Source: Paenibacillus sp. HGH0039 (GTDB lineage Bacteria > Bacillota > Bacilli > Paenibacillales > NBRC-103111). From it: DNA of 64,000 nt. Below the pieces are notes generated by a model that was not told the DNA's origin, searched no databases, and saw only the letters and a program-made list of their open reading frames with translations. The translations under genes and the position numbers were made by a program. This document shows positions 39,642 through 49,014 of the stretch, piece after piece (the first letter of the stretch is position 1; the number at the start of each line of letters is the position of its first letter). Location: assembly GCF_000411255.1 (NCBI RefSeq), contig NZ_KE150412.1:2745968-2809967 (forward strand), in the 5' to 3' direction.

Positions 39642-42600
39642 TTACTTCGTAATTCCGTTGTAGATCACTTGCGCCGCTTCCGCACGTGTCGCTTTCGCAC
39701 GCGGTGCGAATACGCCATCGGCACGGCCGGTCATCAGGCCCTTCTCGGCCGCTGTTTCCACAGCCGTTTTGGCCCAAGCGCTGATTTCCCCGCCATCCGT
39801 AAAGATAGCTTTAGGCGTACCTGTAGTGCCTTGAAGCTGCGCGTACATGCGGGTAATCATAACCGCCATCTCTTCACGCGTAATCTTCTGATCCGGCGCG
39901 AAGGTATCTGCGGAGTTGCCTTCCACGATGCCCTTCTCGGATGCGGCGGCAACGGCTTCCGCATACCAGCTTCCGGCCGGAACGTCCTTGAACGCGGACG
40001 GCTTGGAAGAAACGAGCTTCATTTGCTTCACGATCATGTTCACGAACTGGGCGCGGGTTACATCCTGCTCCGGCTCGAAACGGTTGTCGGCTATGCCGTC
40101 AATGATTTGCTTGCCGGAAAGCTCCTGGATGACTTTATAAGCCCAGTGCGCCTGCGGAACATCCGCGAACGACTTCAGGTTCACGATACGGCCGTCGAGA
40201 GACGCCGTGATTTTGCCGCCTTTGAACGTTTTCGTGATGTAGTTGTAGAACACATCGAGATCGATCAGGCCGGCTTGAGAGTTTTTACCTTCAACCAGCA
40301 CTTTATAGTTGTCTCCGCCCGCAGCCATGAAGTTATTCACGGTTACGGTGTACTCGGCGGCATCCTCAATCGGAGTGCCGTCCGCCTTCGTCAGCTTCAC
40401 GATGCGCTCGGCTGCCGGTTTGCTAAAGTCGGCCGTGTACTTCAGACCGGAAATTTGCAGCGTTTTGGTATCTGCGGAACCGTCCGATTTCTTGCCCCAC
40501 TGCTGCTGCAGAAGCGTTTTGACCTGTGCGCCTGTCAGCGTCATTTTAACCAGCGTATTGCCGAACGGCTGAATTTTAGCGAGATCGGAGAATTTGATAT
40601 CTCCTTTAGGCAGGTCGGCACGGATACCGCCCGGGTTCATGAAAGCGAAGTCCGTGTTCATACCGTCACGCATAGCGTCCGCAATCAGGTTGCCCAGCGG
40701 AGCTTCTTCGTTGTAGGCGTTGTTTCGGGAAATCACGGAGTCGGTCGTTCCGACAGGCTGCTTCAGAACCGGATATTTGTCCAGATATTTGTTGATCAGA
40801 GCGACCGTATCCGCGTCAGGTGTTACGCCTTCCTGTTTCACGTCTACGATTTCCGCCGTTTTCTTCACGATATCGCCGGTAGCCGGATCGATTTCGAGGT
40901 CAACGTCGGCAAAAGCGGTGCCGTAGGAATACGCTTGAACGATCAGCTTGTTGTCTACGACCGTATTGACTTTGGCATGGTTGTCACCGGCGAAAATAAC
41001 GTCGACTTCATCGTCGATCGCGTTAGCCAGATCAATCGCCTCGCCGGAAGCCACGTTGTCTTTCACGCTTGCCGGATCGTGCGCCAGAACGACGATAGCT
41101 TTTACGCCTTTGGCTTTCAGCTCTTGTACGGCTTTGTTGACGACAGGAGCCTGCTCAACGAATTTAACGCCTTTCAGGCCGTCCGGAGATACTTTGGACG
41201 GAGTGGAGTTCGTAGCCACGCCGATAAATCCGATTTTCTGGCCGCCCACTTCTTTGATGACATAAGAAGGCAGGATGTTCTCGCCCGTTTTCTCGTCCAC
41301 CACGTTGGCGTTCACGTACGGGAAGTTCAATTTATCGAAGGTCACGTCTTTGTTCTTCGTATCGGTGCCGCCGTTGATCTGAGCGAGCATAGCGCCTACG
41401 CCCTGGTCAAACTCGTGGTTGCCCAGCGTACCTACGTCGAATTTCAGCATGTTCATGAATTCCAGGGTCGGTTTGTCGCGCTCCATCGAGGAAACCGGCG
41501 CGGTCGCGCCTACGGAATCACCTGCATGAACAAGCAGTGTGTTCGGGTTCGTTTTCTTTCTTTCTTTCAAGTAAGTCGCCAGGTAAGGGGCGCTGCCCAC
41601 TTTGCCGGACGCGGTTTCAGTCGTCGTATCGAGCTGACCGTGGAAATCGTTGATGCCCAGCAGCTGGACTTTTACGTTCTTGTTGTCCGGCTGAGGCTGG
41701 CCTTTTCCGCTCAGATCGATGGAGTAGACGCTGAAGCCTTTGTCCGTCGTTGCGCCCGTGCTCTTGATATGCGGGTTCTCCGGCAGATACGTAACCGCGC
41801 TCGGGGAGCTGGTGAACGTGACTTTCACATTGCCGGCAACCGGTGCGATGGACCAGTTTTTGTCCGCGGCCGGGTTGATCGTTTTCTGTTCGGAAATGTA
41901 ATCCATCAGAGCCTGACGGTTCTCGTCGGCGGAATCTACGATCAGCTCCGCGTTCTTGAGGCCAGGGAAGTTGCCGCCGCCGCTTGCGCGGTAGTTGTTC
42001 GTGACCACGATGAACTCCTGGTTCGGGTCGATCGGCTTGCCGTTGAACTGAAGATTCACGATCCGGCTGGAGGAAGCGTCGTTAACGGCTCCGTCCACTT
42101 TGTATTTCGCCGGTTTGGTCACGTCCACCTGGTAAGTCACTCCGTCGATCACGTCGAAGTTAAACACCTGGAAGGAAGAGTTCAGCAGCTGCTGCTCGTC
42201 CGTTTTGGCCGGGTCGATCTGGTTGAACATGCCCGCGGACATTTCCAGCCATTCTTTCACGCCGGAGCCTTTGACTTTGACGGCTTTCAGCGTGTTGTCG
42301 TACAGATAGAGATCGCTCGCGCTCTTGATCGCGATAGGACCTTTGGCGATATCCGTGTACTCCGACGGGCCGTTGCGTCCGGCTTTGAACGGAGCGCCCA
42401 CGGAGAGAATCGGAAGATCTTTATACTGCGGCAGAGTCGTCGAAATATACTTGCTCACATATTCCTTCTGAGCATTCGTGACGATTTGGACCGAAGGGTC
42501 GTCCTGCACCAGCGCGAAATAGCTGTGAATCGGAGCGGTCGTTTCGCCGATCGGCTGGTTCGCGTATTTTTTCGTGCCTTCGTGCTCGGCCGCAACCGCT

Positions 42601-43739
42601 TGTACGATAGCCGGATCGGTATCCACAAGCGCTTTTTTCGTCGTGCTGTCATAGATATACCGAGTCGAGGACTGGGAGTTGGAAACTTTCCACTTGCCGC
42701 CCTCCTGCACGAGCTTCAGGTCGATCAGACCCAGGTTCGAACCGCCGTAGCCGGATTGCACGGCCGCAACGCCGTTGATCGTGCCTTTCGCGTTATCTAC
42801 GCCGGCAACCGGGTTTCCGTTCGCGTCTTTAAACAGCGCGTCAAGCTTCTTTACGTCAGGTGTAGGGAACACCTTGTGGGAGTGCGAGAACGTAATCGCG
42901 TCGATGCCTGGCACCTTGCTGAGAGGCAGAACCGCGTTCTCGGCGAGCTGATCATTCGCAGCGGCCGTGCCGTCAAAACCGGAGTGCGCCATCGCGATCA
43001 CGATGTCCGCGCCTTTGGCTCTCATTTCAGGCACGAATTTCTTGGCGGTCGCGACGATATCTTTGGCCACGACTTTGCCGGCAAGGTTCACTTTATCCCA
43101 CTCCATGATTTGCGGAGTTACAAGTCCGATTACGCCGATTTTGATTTTCTGGTCGTTGCCGTTCTCGTCTTTGAACGTCTTGTCCATAATCAGATAAGGC
43201 GTGAATTTGTTGACGTCGTTGTCCGGATTGTTATCTTTGTCGTCTATGTAGACGTTCGCGTTAATGTATGGGAATTTGGCCCCTTTGATCGATTTGTCTA
43301 GAAAATCAAGGCCGTAATTGAATTCATGATTGCCGAAGGTAGCCGCATCGTAATCCAGAAGATTCATAGCTTTATATACAGGATGGATAGCGCCGGATTC
43401 TTTGAGCTGGTTAATCTGGGCCACGTACGTTCCCAGCGGAGTGCCTTGGATCAAGTCTCCGTTGTCGACCAGGAAAGTGTTGGGGTTTTCTTTACGCGCT
43501 TCCTTGATCAGCGTGGCGGTTTTGGCCAAACCTACGCTTGCCGCGGCAGCGTCTTTGTAATAATCGTAGTCTACAAGATTCGTATGCAAATCCGTCGTTT
43601 CCATGATACGAAGATTAACGGTTGGGGAAGCGGATGTTTGCGCTTGCACAATGCCTCCTAAAGACTGGGATGAAATGATGCCGAATGCTAGAGAAGCGGT
43701 CGCGAGCTGCTTCATTCTTTTGAACTTCCTGGATCCCAT
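39642..43739 (-). CDS. YfkN-like multifunctional nucleotide phosphoesterase with C-terminal SLH anchor
   Basis: 1365 residues. Signal peptide (1-33). First half (about 40-640) is a 2',3'-cyclic-nucleotide 2'-phosphodiesterase/3'-nucleotidase: RIMETTDLHTNL, FLVDNGDLIQGTPL and GNHEFNYG. Second half (about 670-1165) is a 5'-nucleotidase of the UshA type: LLGINDFHGQLD, LLVHAGDSVGA and GNHEFDQG. Both halves keep the metallophosphatase D-x-H, GD and GNHE residues. Three SLH repeats end the protein (FADVPQAHWAYKVIQEL and two more). Bacillus subtilis YfkN has the same two catalytic halves with a sortase-type anchor, so the SLH anchor is a swap. It should scavenge phosphate and nucleosides from extracellular nucleotides. 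GGAAGGTGG precedes the ATG. Confidence 0.93.
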   Translation of the reverse strand: MGSRKFKRMKQLATASLAFGIISSQSLGGIVQAQTSASPTVNLRIMETTDLHTNLVDYDYYKDAAAASVGLAKTATLIKEARKENPNTFLVDNGDLIQGTPLGTYVAQINQLKESGAIHPVYKAMNLLDYDAATFGNHEFNYGLDFLDKSIKGAKFPYINANVYIDDKDNNPDNDVNKFTPYLIMDKTFKDENGNDQKIKIGVIGLVTPQIMEWDKVNLAGKVVAKDIVATAKKFVPEMRAKGADIVIAMAHSGFDGTAAANDQLAENAVLPLSKVPGIDAITFSHSHKVFPTPDVKKLDALFKDANGNPVAGVDNAKGTINGVAAVQSGYGGSNLGLIDLKLVQEGGKWKVSNSQSSTRYIYDSTTKKALVDTDPAIVQAVAAEHEGTKKYANQPIGETTAPIHSYFALVQDDPSVQIVTNAQKEYVSKYISTTLPQYKDLPILSVGAPFKAGRNGPSEYTDIAKGPIAIKSASDLYLYDNTLKAVKVKGSGVKEWLEMSAGMFNQIDPAKTDEQQLLNSSFQVFNFDVIDGVTYQVDVTKPAKYKVDGAVNDASSSRIVNLQFNGKPIDPNQEFIVVTNNYRASGGGNFPGLKNAELIVDSADENRQALMDYISEQKTINPAADKNWSIAPVAGNVKVTFTSSPSAVTYLPENPHIKSTGATTDKGFSVYSIDLSGKGQPQPDNKNVKVQLLGINDFHGQLDTTTETASGKVGSAPYLATYLKERKKTNPNTLLVHAGDSVGATAPVSSMERDKPTLEFMNMLKFDVGTLGNHEFDQGVGAMLAQINGGTDTKNKDVTFDKLNFPYVNANVVDEKTGENILPSYVIKEVGGQKIGFIGVATNSTPSKVSPDGLKGVKFVEQAPVVNKAVQELKAKGVKAIVVLAHDPASVKDNVASGEAIDLANAIDDEVDVIFAGDNHAKVNTVVDNKLIVQAYSYGTAFADVDLEIDPATGDIVKKTAEIVDVKQEGVTPDADTVALINKYLDKYPVLKQPVGTTDSVISRNNAYNEEAPLGNLIADAMRDGMNTDFAFMNPGGIRADLPKGDIKFSDLAKIQPFGNTLVKMTLTGAQVKTLLQQQWGKKSDGSADTKTLQISGLKYTADFSKPAAERIVKLTKADGTPIEDAAEYTVTVNNFMAAGGDNYKVLVEGKNSQAGLIDLDVFYNYITKTFKGGKITASLDGRIVNLKSFADVPQAHWAYKVIQELSGKQIIDGIADNRFEPEQDVTRAQFVNMIVKQMKLVSSKPSAFKDVPAGSWYAEAVAAASEKGIVEGNSADTFAPDQKITREEMAVMITRMYAQLQGTTGTPKAIFTDGGEISAWAKTAVETAAEKGLMTGRADGVFAPRAKATRAEAAQVIYNGITK

Positions 43740-43827
43740 TACGAGAATTCCACCTTCCTGTAAATAGTTACTTACCGATTTTAGCAGGTTCGGAATTAAC
43801 CGTGTGTAAAATATTTAATAAATTTAT

Positions 43828-43841
43828 TGAAAACGCTTAAA
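43828..43841. promoter_or_regulatory. Possible cre site between the nucleotidase and alpha-amylase genes
   Basis: TGAAAACGCTTAAA matches TGNAANCGNNNNCA with one mismatch, in the 266-base gap between divergent genes. Control of the amylase by CcpA is the likelier reading. Confidence 0.35.
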
Positions 43842-44005
43842 ATGGTTCTTAAGTCCTGTATTTAACCGACGGTCAATCCCGTCAGCAGCCTATTTAAAAC
43901 ACCCAGGTTTAGACAGGACGTCCACTTGGGTAACCATTCCTTAGACCAAAAGAGATGAGCGACCCTTTGCTACAAAAGGCCCATAGTCGATTAGGAGGAA
44001 AAGGA

Positions 44006-45466
44006 ATGACAAGGAATCATACGATGATGCAGTTTTTCGAGTGGCACGTCCCCGCGGACGGCTCTCACTGGAAACGGCTTAAGGAGCTGGCTCCCGAGCT
44101 GAAAAAGAAAGGGTTCGACTCCGTCTGGATTCCCCCAGTTACCAAGGGACAGTCCGACCAGGATACGGGCTACGGCGTGTACGACCTGTACGATCTGGGC
44201 GAATTCGACCAGAAAGGAACGGTCCGGACCAAGTACGGAACGAAGGAAGAACTGCTGGAAGCCATCAAAGCGTGTCAGGACAACGAGATTTGCGTATACG
44301 TGGATCTCGTGATGAATCATAAAGCGGGTGCGGACGAGAAAGAACTGTTCAAGGTGGTCCAAGTGAACGACCAGAACCGCAACGAGGTGATTTCCGAGCC
44401 TTTCGATATCGAAGGCTGGACGAAATTCACTTTTCCGGGACGGGGCGACAAATACTCCGCTTTCAAATGGGATTTCGGGCATTTTAACGGCACCGATTAC
44501 GATGCCAAGGAAGATAAAACCGGCATTTTCCGCATCCTTGGGGAGAATAAGAGCTGGAACGACAATGTGGACGACGAATTCGGCAACTACGACTATCTCA
44601 TGTTCGCCAACATCGACTACAGCCATCCCGGCGTGAGAAAAGAGATGATCACCTGGGGCAAATGGCTTGTCGACACTTTGCAGTGCGACGGGTACCGGCT
44701 GGATGCCATCAAGCATATCAATCACGATTTCATCCGGGAATTCGCAAGCGAAATGATCAAGGAACGCGGGGAAAACTTCTACATCGTGGGAGAGTTCTGG
44801 AACCCCGAGGTGGCGGCCTGCCGCGAATTTCTCGATAAAGTCGATTACAAAATCGACCTGTTCGACGTCGCCCTCCATTACAAGCTCCATGCCGCCTCGC
44901 AGGCCGGCAAAGATTTTGACCTTACGACCGTGTTCGAGGACACGCTCGTTCAAACCCATCCGCTGCACGCCGTCACCTTCGTAGACAATCACGACTCCCA
45001 GCCGAACGAATCGCTGGAATCGTGGATCGAAGACTGGTTCAAGCAGAGCGCGTACGCCCTTGTCCTGCTCCGCAAGGACGGGTACCCGTGTGTCTTCTAC
45101 GGGGATTACTTCGGCATAGGCGGAGAGGAGCCGGCGGAGGGCAAGGCGGCGGCCATCGATCCGCTGCTCTATGCCCGCCAGCGCAAAGCCTACGGCGAGC
45201 AGGAGGACTACTTCGATCATCCGAACACGATCGGCTGGGTCCGCCGCGGCGATGCCGAGATCGAGGGCTCCGGCTGTGCGGTCGTCATCTCCAACGGCGA
45301 GGACGGCGAGAAGCGCATGTTCGTCGGCGAAGAACGAGCCGGCCAGGTGTGGCTCGATATGACCGGCACGCGGGAAGATGAAATCACCATCGGCGAGGAC
45401 GGTTTTGCCGACTTCCCGGTGAACGGGGGAAGCGTGTCCGTCTGGGCGCAGCCGGACGAGGGCTGA
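44006..45466 (+). CDS. Cytoplasmic alpha-amylase (GH13)
   Basis: 486 residues with no signal peptide, opening MTRNHTMMQFFEWHVPADGS. GH13 motifs: VYVDLVMNHK, nucleophile Asp in GYRLDAIKHI, acid/base Glu in VGEFWN, and FVDNHDSQP with the third catalytic Asp. Length and the C-terminal beta domain match the GH13_5 bacterial liquefying type, and the missing signal peptide points to hydrolysis of intracellular maltodextrin or glycogen. AGGAGGAAAAGGA precedes ATG 44006; an in-frame ATG at 43955 has no site. It ends in a strong terminator. Confidence 0.95.
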   Translation: MTRNHTMMQFFEWHVPADGSHWKRLKELAPELKKKGFDSVWIPPVTKGQSDQDTGYGVYDLYDLGEFDQKGTVRTKYGTKEELLEAIKACQDNEICVYVDLVMNHKAGADEKELFKVVQVNDQNRNEVISEPFDIEGWTKFTFPGRGDKYSAFKWDFGHFNGTDYDAKEDKTGIFRILGENKSWNDNVDDEFGNYDYLMFANIDYSHPGVRKEMITWGKWLVDTLQCDGYRLDAIKHINHDFIREFASEMIKERGENFYIVGEFWNPEVAACREFLDKVDYKIDLFDVALHYKLHAASQAGKDFDLTTVFEDTLVQTHPLHAVTFVDNHDSQPNESLESWIEDWFKQSAYALVLLRKDGYPCVFYGDYFGIGGEEPAEGKAAAIDPLLYARQRKAYGEQEDYFDHPNTIGWVRRGDAEIEGSGCAVVISNGEDGEKRMFVGEERAGQVWLDMTGTREDEITIGEDGFADFPVNGGSVSVWAQPDEG

Positions 45467-45506
45467 TGCGACGCGCGGGCACCGGACGAAAAAAGATTTA
45501 TAAATT

Positions 45507-45548
45507 AAAGGACATAACGGATTAGTCATCTAATCCGTTATGTCCTTT
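45507..45548 (+). terminator. Perfect 19-bp hairpin after the amylase
   Basis: AAAGGACATAACGGATTAG and its exact complement enclose a four-base loop TCAT. The 41-base spacing to the amylase stop suits a terminator, but the T-tract is weak (TTTGTT). Beyond it, the rest of the gap to 45972 is A/T-rich, with no gene seen except the terminator at 45900. Confidence 0.65.
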
Positions 45549-45899
45549 GTTATTCAACTCACGCATCCGATTCAAAATTCATCGTATTCGCAACAAAATC
45601 TTTTAATATCCTTATTGGCCAATTTAAAAAAGTGTTTTGAGATGCTTCCAATATTGACCTAATATCCTCTTAATTAATCTTAGTTTATTTAACTTTTAGC
45701 AGCTTTACTTTTTTTGTGGGGAACCGCTTAGCCGGCAGTCTGCCCGATCCGGTTCGCTCTTCCTCCCGCTAATTCGACATGTTTCCCGTGGAACATTTTA
45801 CCGTCATTTCCTCAGAGCTGCCTTTAACCGGTCAGGGGCATGGCGCTGAACGGCCCTGGCGATGCCCTCGCTTCGGTCCATACGGCTGCCGAACCAAAA

Positions 45900-45937
45900 A
45901 ATCCCGTGCCCCTCGGTACAAAGAGGGACACGGGATT
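45900..45937 (-). terminator. Terminator of the DUF3052-AHSA1-ArsR operon
   Basis: AATCCCGTG pairs with CACGGGATT; leftward it is followed by six T. 36 bases past the ArsR stop. Confidence 0.85.
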
Positions 45938-45972
45938 CACCGTCCGCCGCGGGGGCGGGCAAGCATGGACGG

Positions 45973-46356
45973 CTAAGGCCGGCTTCCCGGCTTCGCCGCC
46001 TTGAGCCCGGAAGGCTCTCCGCCGCTTTCGCCGGGTTCGTCCGCTTCCACGAGGTGCTTGAGCACGGAGAGCCGGTTCTCCCAGAACCGCTCGTAGTACG
46101 CCAGCCACCGCTTCAGCTCCAGCAAAGGCTCCGGCTGAAGCCGGTACCGCTTCTCGCGGCCGACTTTCCGCTCCTGGACAAGGCCCGCATCGGCGAGAAT
46201 GCGCAGATGCTTCGAAACGGCCGTCCGGCTCATCGGAAAGTGGCCGCTGATCGCGTTGACGGGCATCTCCTGCCCGGCAAGCAGATTCAGGACCTTGCGG
46301 CGGGTCGGGTCCGCAATGGCCTGAAATACGTCCTGATTCGGTTCGGCCGCGCCCAT
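45973..46356 (-). CDS. ArsR-family transcriptional regulator
   Basis: 127 residues; winged helix with VFQAIADPTRRKVLNLLAG and RTAVSKHLRILADAGLVQ, wing KVGREKRYRLQPEPL. No metal-binding cysteines, so it belongs to the metal-free group that is coupled with AHSA1 genes. It follows the SRPBCC gene by one base. Likely controls its own operon. Confidence 0.9.
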   Translation of the reverse strand: MGAAEPNQDVFQAIADPTRRKVLNLLAGQEMPVNAISGHFPMSRTAVSKHLRILADAGLVQERKVGREKRYRLQPEPLLELKRWLAYYERFWENRLSVLKHLVEADEPGESGGEPSGLKAAKPGSRP

Positions 46357-46357
46357 A

Positions 46358-46780
46358 TCAGGCCTCGACTTGCTTGCGGAGCGCCTCGACCAGCCCTACC
46401 CAGCCGCCGGACATCCGCTCGCGGACTTCCGCATGAGACTGTCCGAATTCGGTCACCTTCTCCGGGTCCCATCCCGCGTGAATCAGGGTGAATTCGGTTT
46501 TACCGTCCAGGTCGGCCAGCTCGAACGTCAGCGTCCAGTCTTTGCCCCACCGGAAGGAAAGCCGGTTCGGCGGGTCCAGCTCGGTCACCTTGCAGGGAGA
46601 CTTCCCGAAGGGCCCCGCTTCAAGATGGAATTCATATCCGAGTTCGGGCTGAAAATCATTGGGCATAAACCATGCGGCAATTCCTTCGGACGTCGCCACG
46701 GCGTTCCATACCTTCTGGATCGGGGCATTGAAAAGCTGAGTCTGGCGGATATCCGGCAGAGTATTCGGCGTGTTAGTCAT
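46358..46780 (-). CDS. SRPBCC/AHSA1-domain protein
   Basis: 140 residues: FNAPIQKVWNAVATSEGIA, AWFMPNDF, GKSPCKVTELDPPNRLSFRW, FTLIHAGWD and GGWVGLVEALRKQVEA, the START-like AHSA1 fold with its closing helix. These bind hydrophobic ligands; partner ArsR genes commonly regulate them. GGAGGAACTATAG precedes the ATG. Confidence 0.9.
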   Translation of the reverse strand: MTNTPNTLPDIRQTQLFNAPIQKVWNAVATSEGIAAWFMPNDFQPELGYEFHLEAGPFGKSPCKVTELDPPNRLSFRWGKDWTLTFELADLDGKTEFTLIHAGWDPEKVTEFGQSHAEVRERMSGGWVGLVEALRKQVEA

Positions 46781-46806
46781 CTATAGTTCCTCCTGTATGC
46801 AGGTGC

Positions 46807-47193
46807 TTATTTTTTGGATTTTACCAGATCCGAACGGCGAAAACGCAAAGCCGACCACTTGTCGTCGACGGCCACATTGCTGACGGGCCGGTATTCCGTG
46901 TTATTTTGTACCTTCGCGGCTAAAGTATCCCGGTTAATGTCCGTCTTGACCTTGGAGCTCTGCTTGGGGTACGTGATCCAGAAAACGGCGTCCTCCCGGA
47001 GCATGGGGATCACCTTCGATACCCATTCGTCTACCTCCTGCCCGTGATTCACAAACAGCTGGAGAAATGCAGCCTTATCCTCCTCCCGGTCGGCAGCCTC
47101 CGTTTCGATGCCGAGACGGTACCCTTCAGGCGCATTCAGGACGAGGGCCGGTCCTTCTTTATAACGAAGTTTTTTGAGCAATTCTTCTGACAT
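46807..47193 (-). CDS. DUF3052-family protein
   Basis: 128 residues: KLRYKEGPALVLNAPEGYR, then VSKVIPMLREDAVFWITYPKQ, SSKVKTDINRD and WSALRFRRSDLV. This is the DUF3052 layout (often beside AHSA1 and ArsR). Function unknown. First gene of the three-gene operon, 26 bases before the AHSA1 gene. Confidence 0.8.
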   Translation of the reverse strand: MSEELLKKLRYKEGPALVLNAPEGYRLGIETEAADREEDKAAFLQLFVNHGQEVDEWVSKVIPMLREDAVFWITYPKQSSKVKTDINRDTLAAKVQNNTEYRPVSNVAVDDKWSALRFRRSDLVKSKK

Positions 47194-47282
47194 GGATGGA
47201 TTCCCTCCGTTAATTTAGGAAACGTTTTGGTTACCTATTAGATTATAGGAAACCTTACGGTTGCATGTCAAGGTAAAGAAAA

Positions 47283-47304
47283 ACGCCGGCTGGTGCGCCG
47301 GCGT
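47283..47304 (-). terminator. Terminator of the WYL-GyrI operon
   Basis: ACGCCGGC pairs with GCCGGCGT; leftward it is followed by TTTTTC. Just past the GyrI-like stop. Confidence 0.8.
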
Positions 47305-47311
47305 CTCCGTT

Positions 47312-47803
47312 TTATCGGATGGCGATATAAACCTGGACGACACAGTTCTCGGGGTCAAACCCGCGTCCGTCGTACACCTCGAAGTCTCCCGTGTAAGTCC
47401 GCTGTTCCGCAGCGTTTTGGAAATACGCCCAGATTTCGTGCCACAGCTGCGGCACCACGTCTTTCACCGGGCCTTTGCGCGTTTCGAAAATCATGTATCG
47501 GGCTGCGGGAACATCCGCAAACTGAAGACCGGAAAATGCGCTGCCGGTCGTTTCTTCACTGATTTCATGTCCAAGGAGCGCCGTATATTCTCCCGACGCG
47601 TCGCTTTCGTAATCCGTGTACAATCCGTAAATCAGATGAGGGTTCTCAATGCCCGGCCTGGACGCAATATCGCTGCCGAAAAACTGCTGCCAGAGCTGCG
47701 GCAGCTTTCCTTCCGGTCCCGCCTCCGCGGCGTTCGTGGTTCGGACACTCACGCCCGCCAGTCGCAAGGATGGTTTGTTTGCAAAAACGGATTTCATATT
47801 CAT
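47312..47803 (-). CDS. GyrI-like/AraC effector-binding domain protein
   Basis: 163 residues, stand-alone effector-binding fold: KPSLRLAGVSVRT, LPQLWQQFF, IYGLYTDYES, VPAARYMIFETRKGPV and QVYIAIR. Such domains bind small molecules; some inhibit gyrase (GyrI/SbmC) and others are drug sensors. No DNA-binding region. It follows the WYL regulator by 66 bases and is probably its co-regulated target. GAGGAGA precedes the ATG. Confidence 0.82.
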   Translation of the reverse strand: MNMKSVFANKPSLRLAGVSVRTTNAAEAGPEGKLPQLWQQFFGSDIASRPGIENPHLIYGLYTDYESDASGEYTALLGHEISEETTGSAFSGLQFADVPAARYMIFETRKGPVKDVVPQLWHEIWAYFQNAAEQRTYTGDFEVYDGRGFDPENCVVQVYIAIR

Positions 47804-47869
47804 AGGTTCATTCTCCTCTTTTCCCTGTTTAAGAGCAGTGTAGCCGGGAAAAGTGGACAGCTGTATGTC

Positions 47870-48808
47870 CTAGTTCTCATAGCGGAGCAAAATTTTGCGG
47901 GCCCGCTCCCGGATTTCGCCGGCCAGGCTGGACGGATGCTCGATCTTGAGGCTGTCACCGAAGCTCAGCAGCATCCCGTAAAACCACTCGTCCAGCGCAA
48001 AAACCCCTTGGACGCACAGGCTTCCGTCCGGCAGCAGACTCACCAGACCGGGTGGAAAAGCATCTCCCACGCGGTGCCGCACCTCCGGACGAAAGTGCAG
48101 CGTCATCTCCACTTCCTTGTGAGCGAGCCACTGCCGGTTCCAGCCGTAACCCTCCAGAGGAGGAACTTCACGAGGCTCCGAAGCTTGGGAAAGGACGGTC
48201 AAATCCGCGATCCGGGAGAGCCGGAAGACGCGGAACTCTTTTCTCATCGTGCAGTAAGCGTGCAGGTACCAGACGGAACCCTTCAGGATCAGGGCGGCGG
48301 GTTCAACGACTCTTTCGGTCTCGGTCCCGTTCGTGTTGACATAGGCGATAGCCGCCCGCCGGCTTTCCTCAATCGCATGCTTCAAGAGAGAGACTTTGTT
48401 TTTCGCCGCCTCCCCCTGCCCCCACGGATGAAAATCGAAAACGATCTCGTCCTTGCGCCGCTCCCAGTCCGCGGTATCCGTCCGTAAAAGCAGTCCCTGC
48501 ACCTTTTCCGCCAGATTAGCGTAGGTCTGATCGTCGAGAGCCGTGCTTACTCCTTTGACGGCCGCAAGCAGGGACGAAATCTCTTTGAGGGAGACGAGCT
48601 GCCTGGCCAGCGTATACGGCTCCATAATTTCAAATCCGCCGGACACGCCCTGGTGGGCGACAACCGGAATTCCCGCCCGGCTGAGCGTCTCCATGTCGCG
48701 GTAGATCGTTTTCGTCGTCACTTCGAACCGTTCGGCCAGCTCCTTGGCGCTTATCCGCCCCCGGTTGAGCATCAGCACCGTCATCGCAAGCAGTCGGTCT
48801 ATCTTCAC
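47870..48808 (-). CDS. YafY/DeoR-type regulator with WYL domain
   Basis: 312 residues: HTH_11 (KIDRLLAMTVLMLNRGRIS, AKELAERFEVTTKTIYRDME, TLSRAGIPV), a WYL domain in the middle (IAYVNTNGTETERVVEPAAL, WYLHAYCTMRKEFRVFRLSR) and the WCX domain. WYL binds ligands or nucleic acid. GTG at 48808 lies 9 bases after GGAAAGG, whereas the ATG at 48817 touches it directly; GTG is therefore preferred. Two overlapping palindromes upstream mark its operator. Confidence 0.88.
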   Translation of the reverse strand: MKIDRLLAMTVLMLNRGRISAKELAERFEVTTKTIYRDMETLSRAGIPVVAHQGVSGGFEIMEPYTLARQLVSLKEISSLLAAVKGVSTALDDQTYANLAEKVQGLLLRTDTADWERRKDEIVFDFHPWGQGEAAKNKVSLLKHAIEESRRAAIAYVNTNGTETERVVEPAALILKGSVWYLHAYCTMRKEFRVFRLSRIADLTVLSQASEPREVPPLEGYGWNRQWLAHKEVEMTLHFRPEVRHRVGDAFPPGLVSLLPDGSLCVQGVFALDEWFYGMLLSFGDSLKIEHPSSLAGEIRERARKILLRYEN

Positions 48809-48874
48809 TAAGGTCATCCTTTCCGGAATTGCGCCGTACGCTGCCCCATTCTATTTGTTGTGCTTAAAGAGGGT

Positions 48875-48899
48875 AATACAATCATTGTATTCTACAATG
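48875..48899 (-). promoter_or_regulatory. Overlapping palindromic operators at the WYL-regulator promoter
   Basis: Two perfect 17-bp palindromes share a half-site: AATACAATCATTGTATT (48875-48891) and CATTGTATTCTACAATG (48883-48899). The half-site ATTGTA/TACAAT appears three times in alternating orientation. Leftward, TACAAT could also be the -10, so repressor and polymerase would compete. Confidence 0.65.
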
Positions 48900-49014
48900 C
48901 CGGAGAAGGAAAAGACGCTGCGCTTACGTGTAAGACGGCGTTCTCGTCAGCCGGAGAATAGGGCGCCCGGCAAGAACTGTCTCCGGCGGACAGACCCCCT
49001 CCCAGACAAGCAAA

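Noticed and set aside
39669..43301. Very long frame opposite the nucleotidase gene
   Set aside because: Antisense shadow; the opposite strand has full metallophosphatase and SLH motifs.
43991..45529. Frame opposite the alpha-amylase
   Set aside because: Shadow; the amylase motifs are complete on the plus strand.
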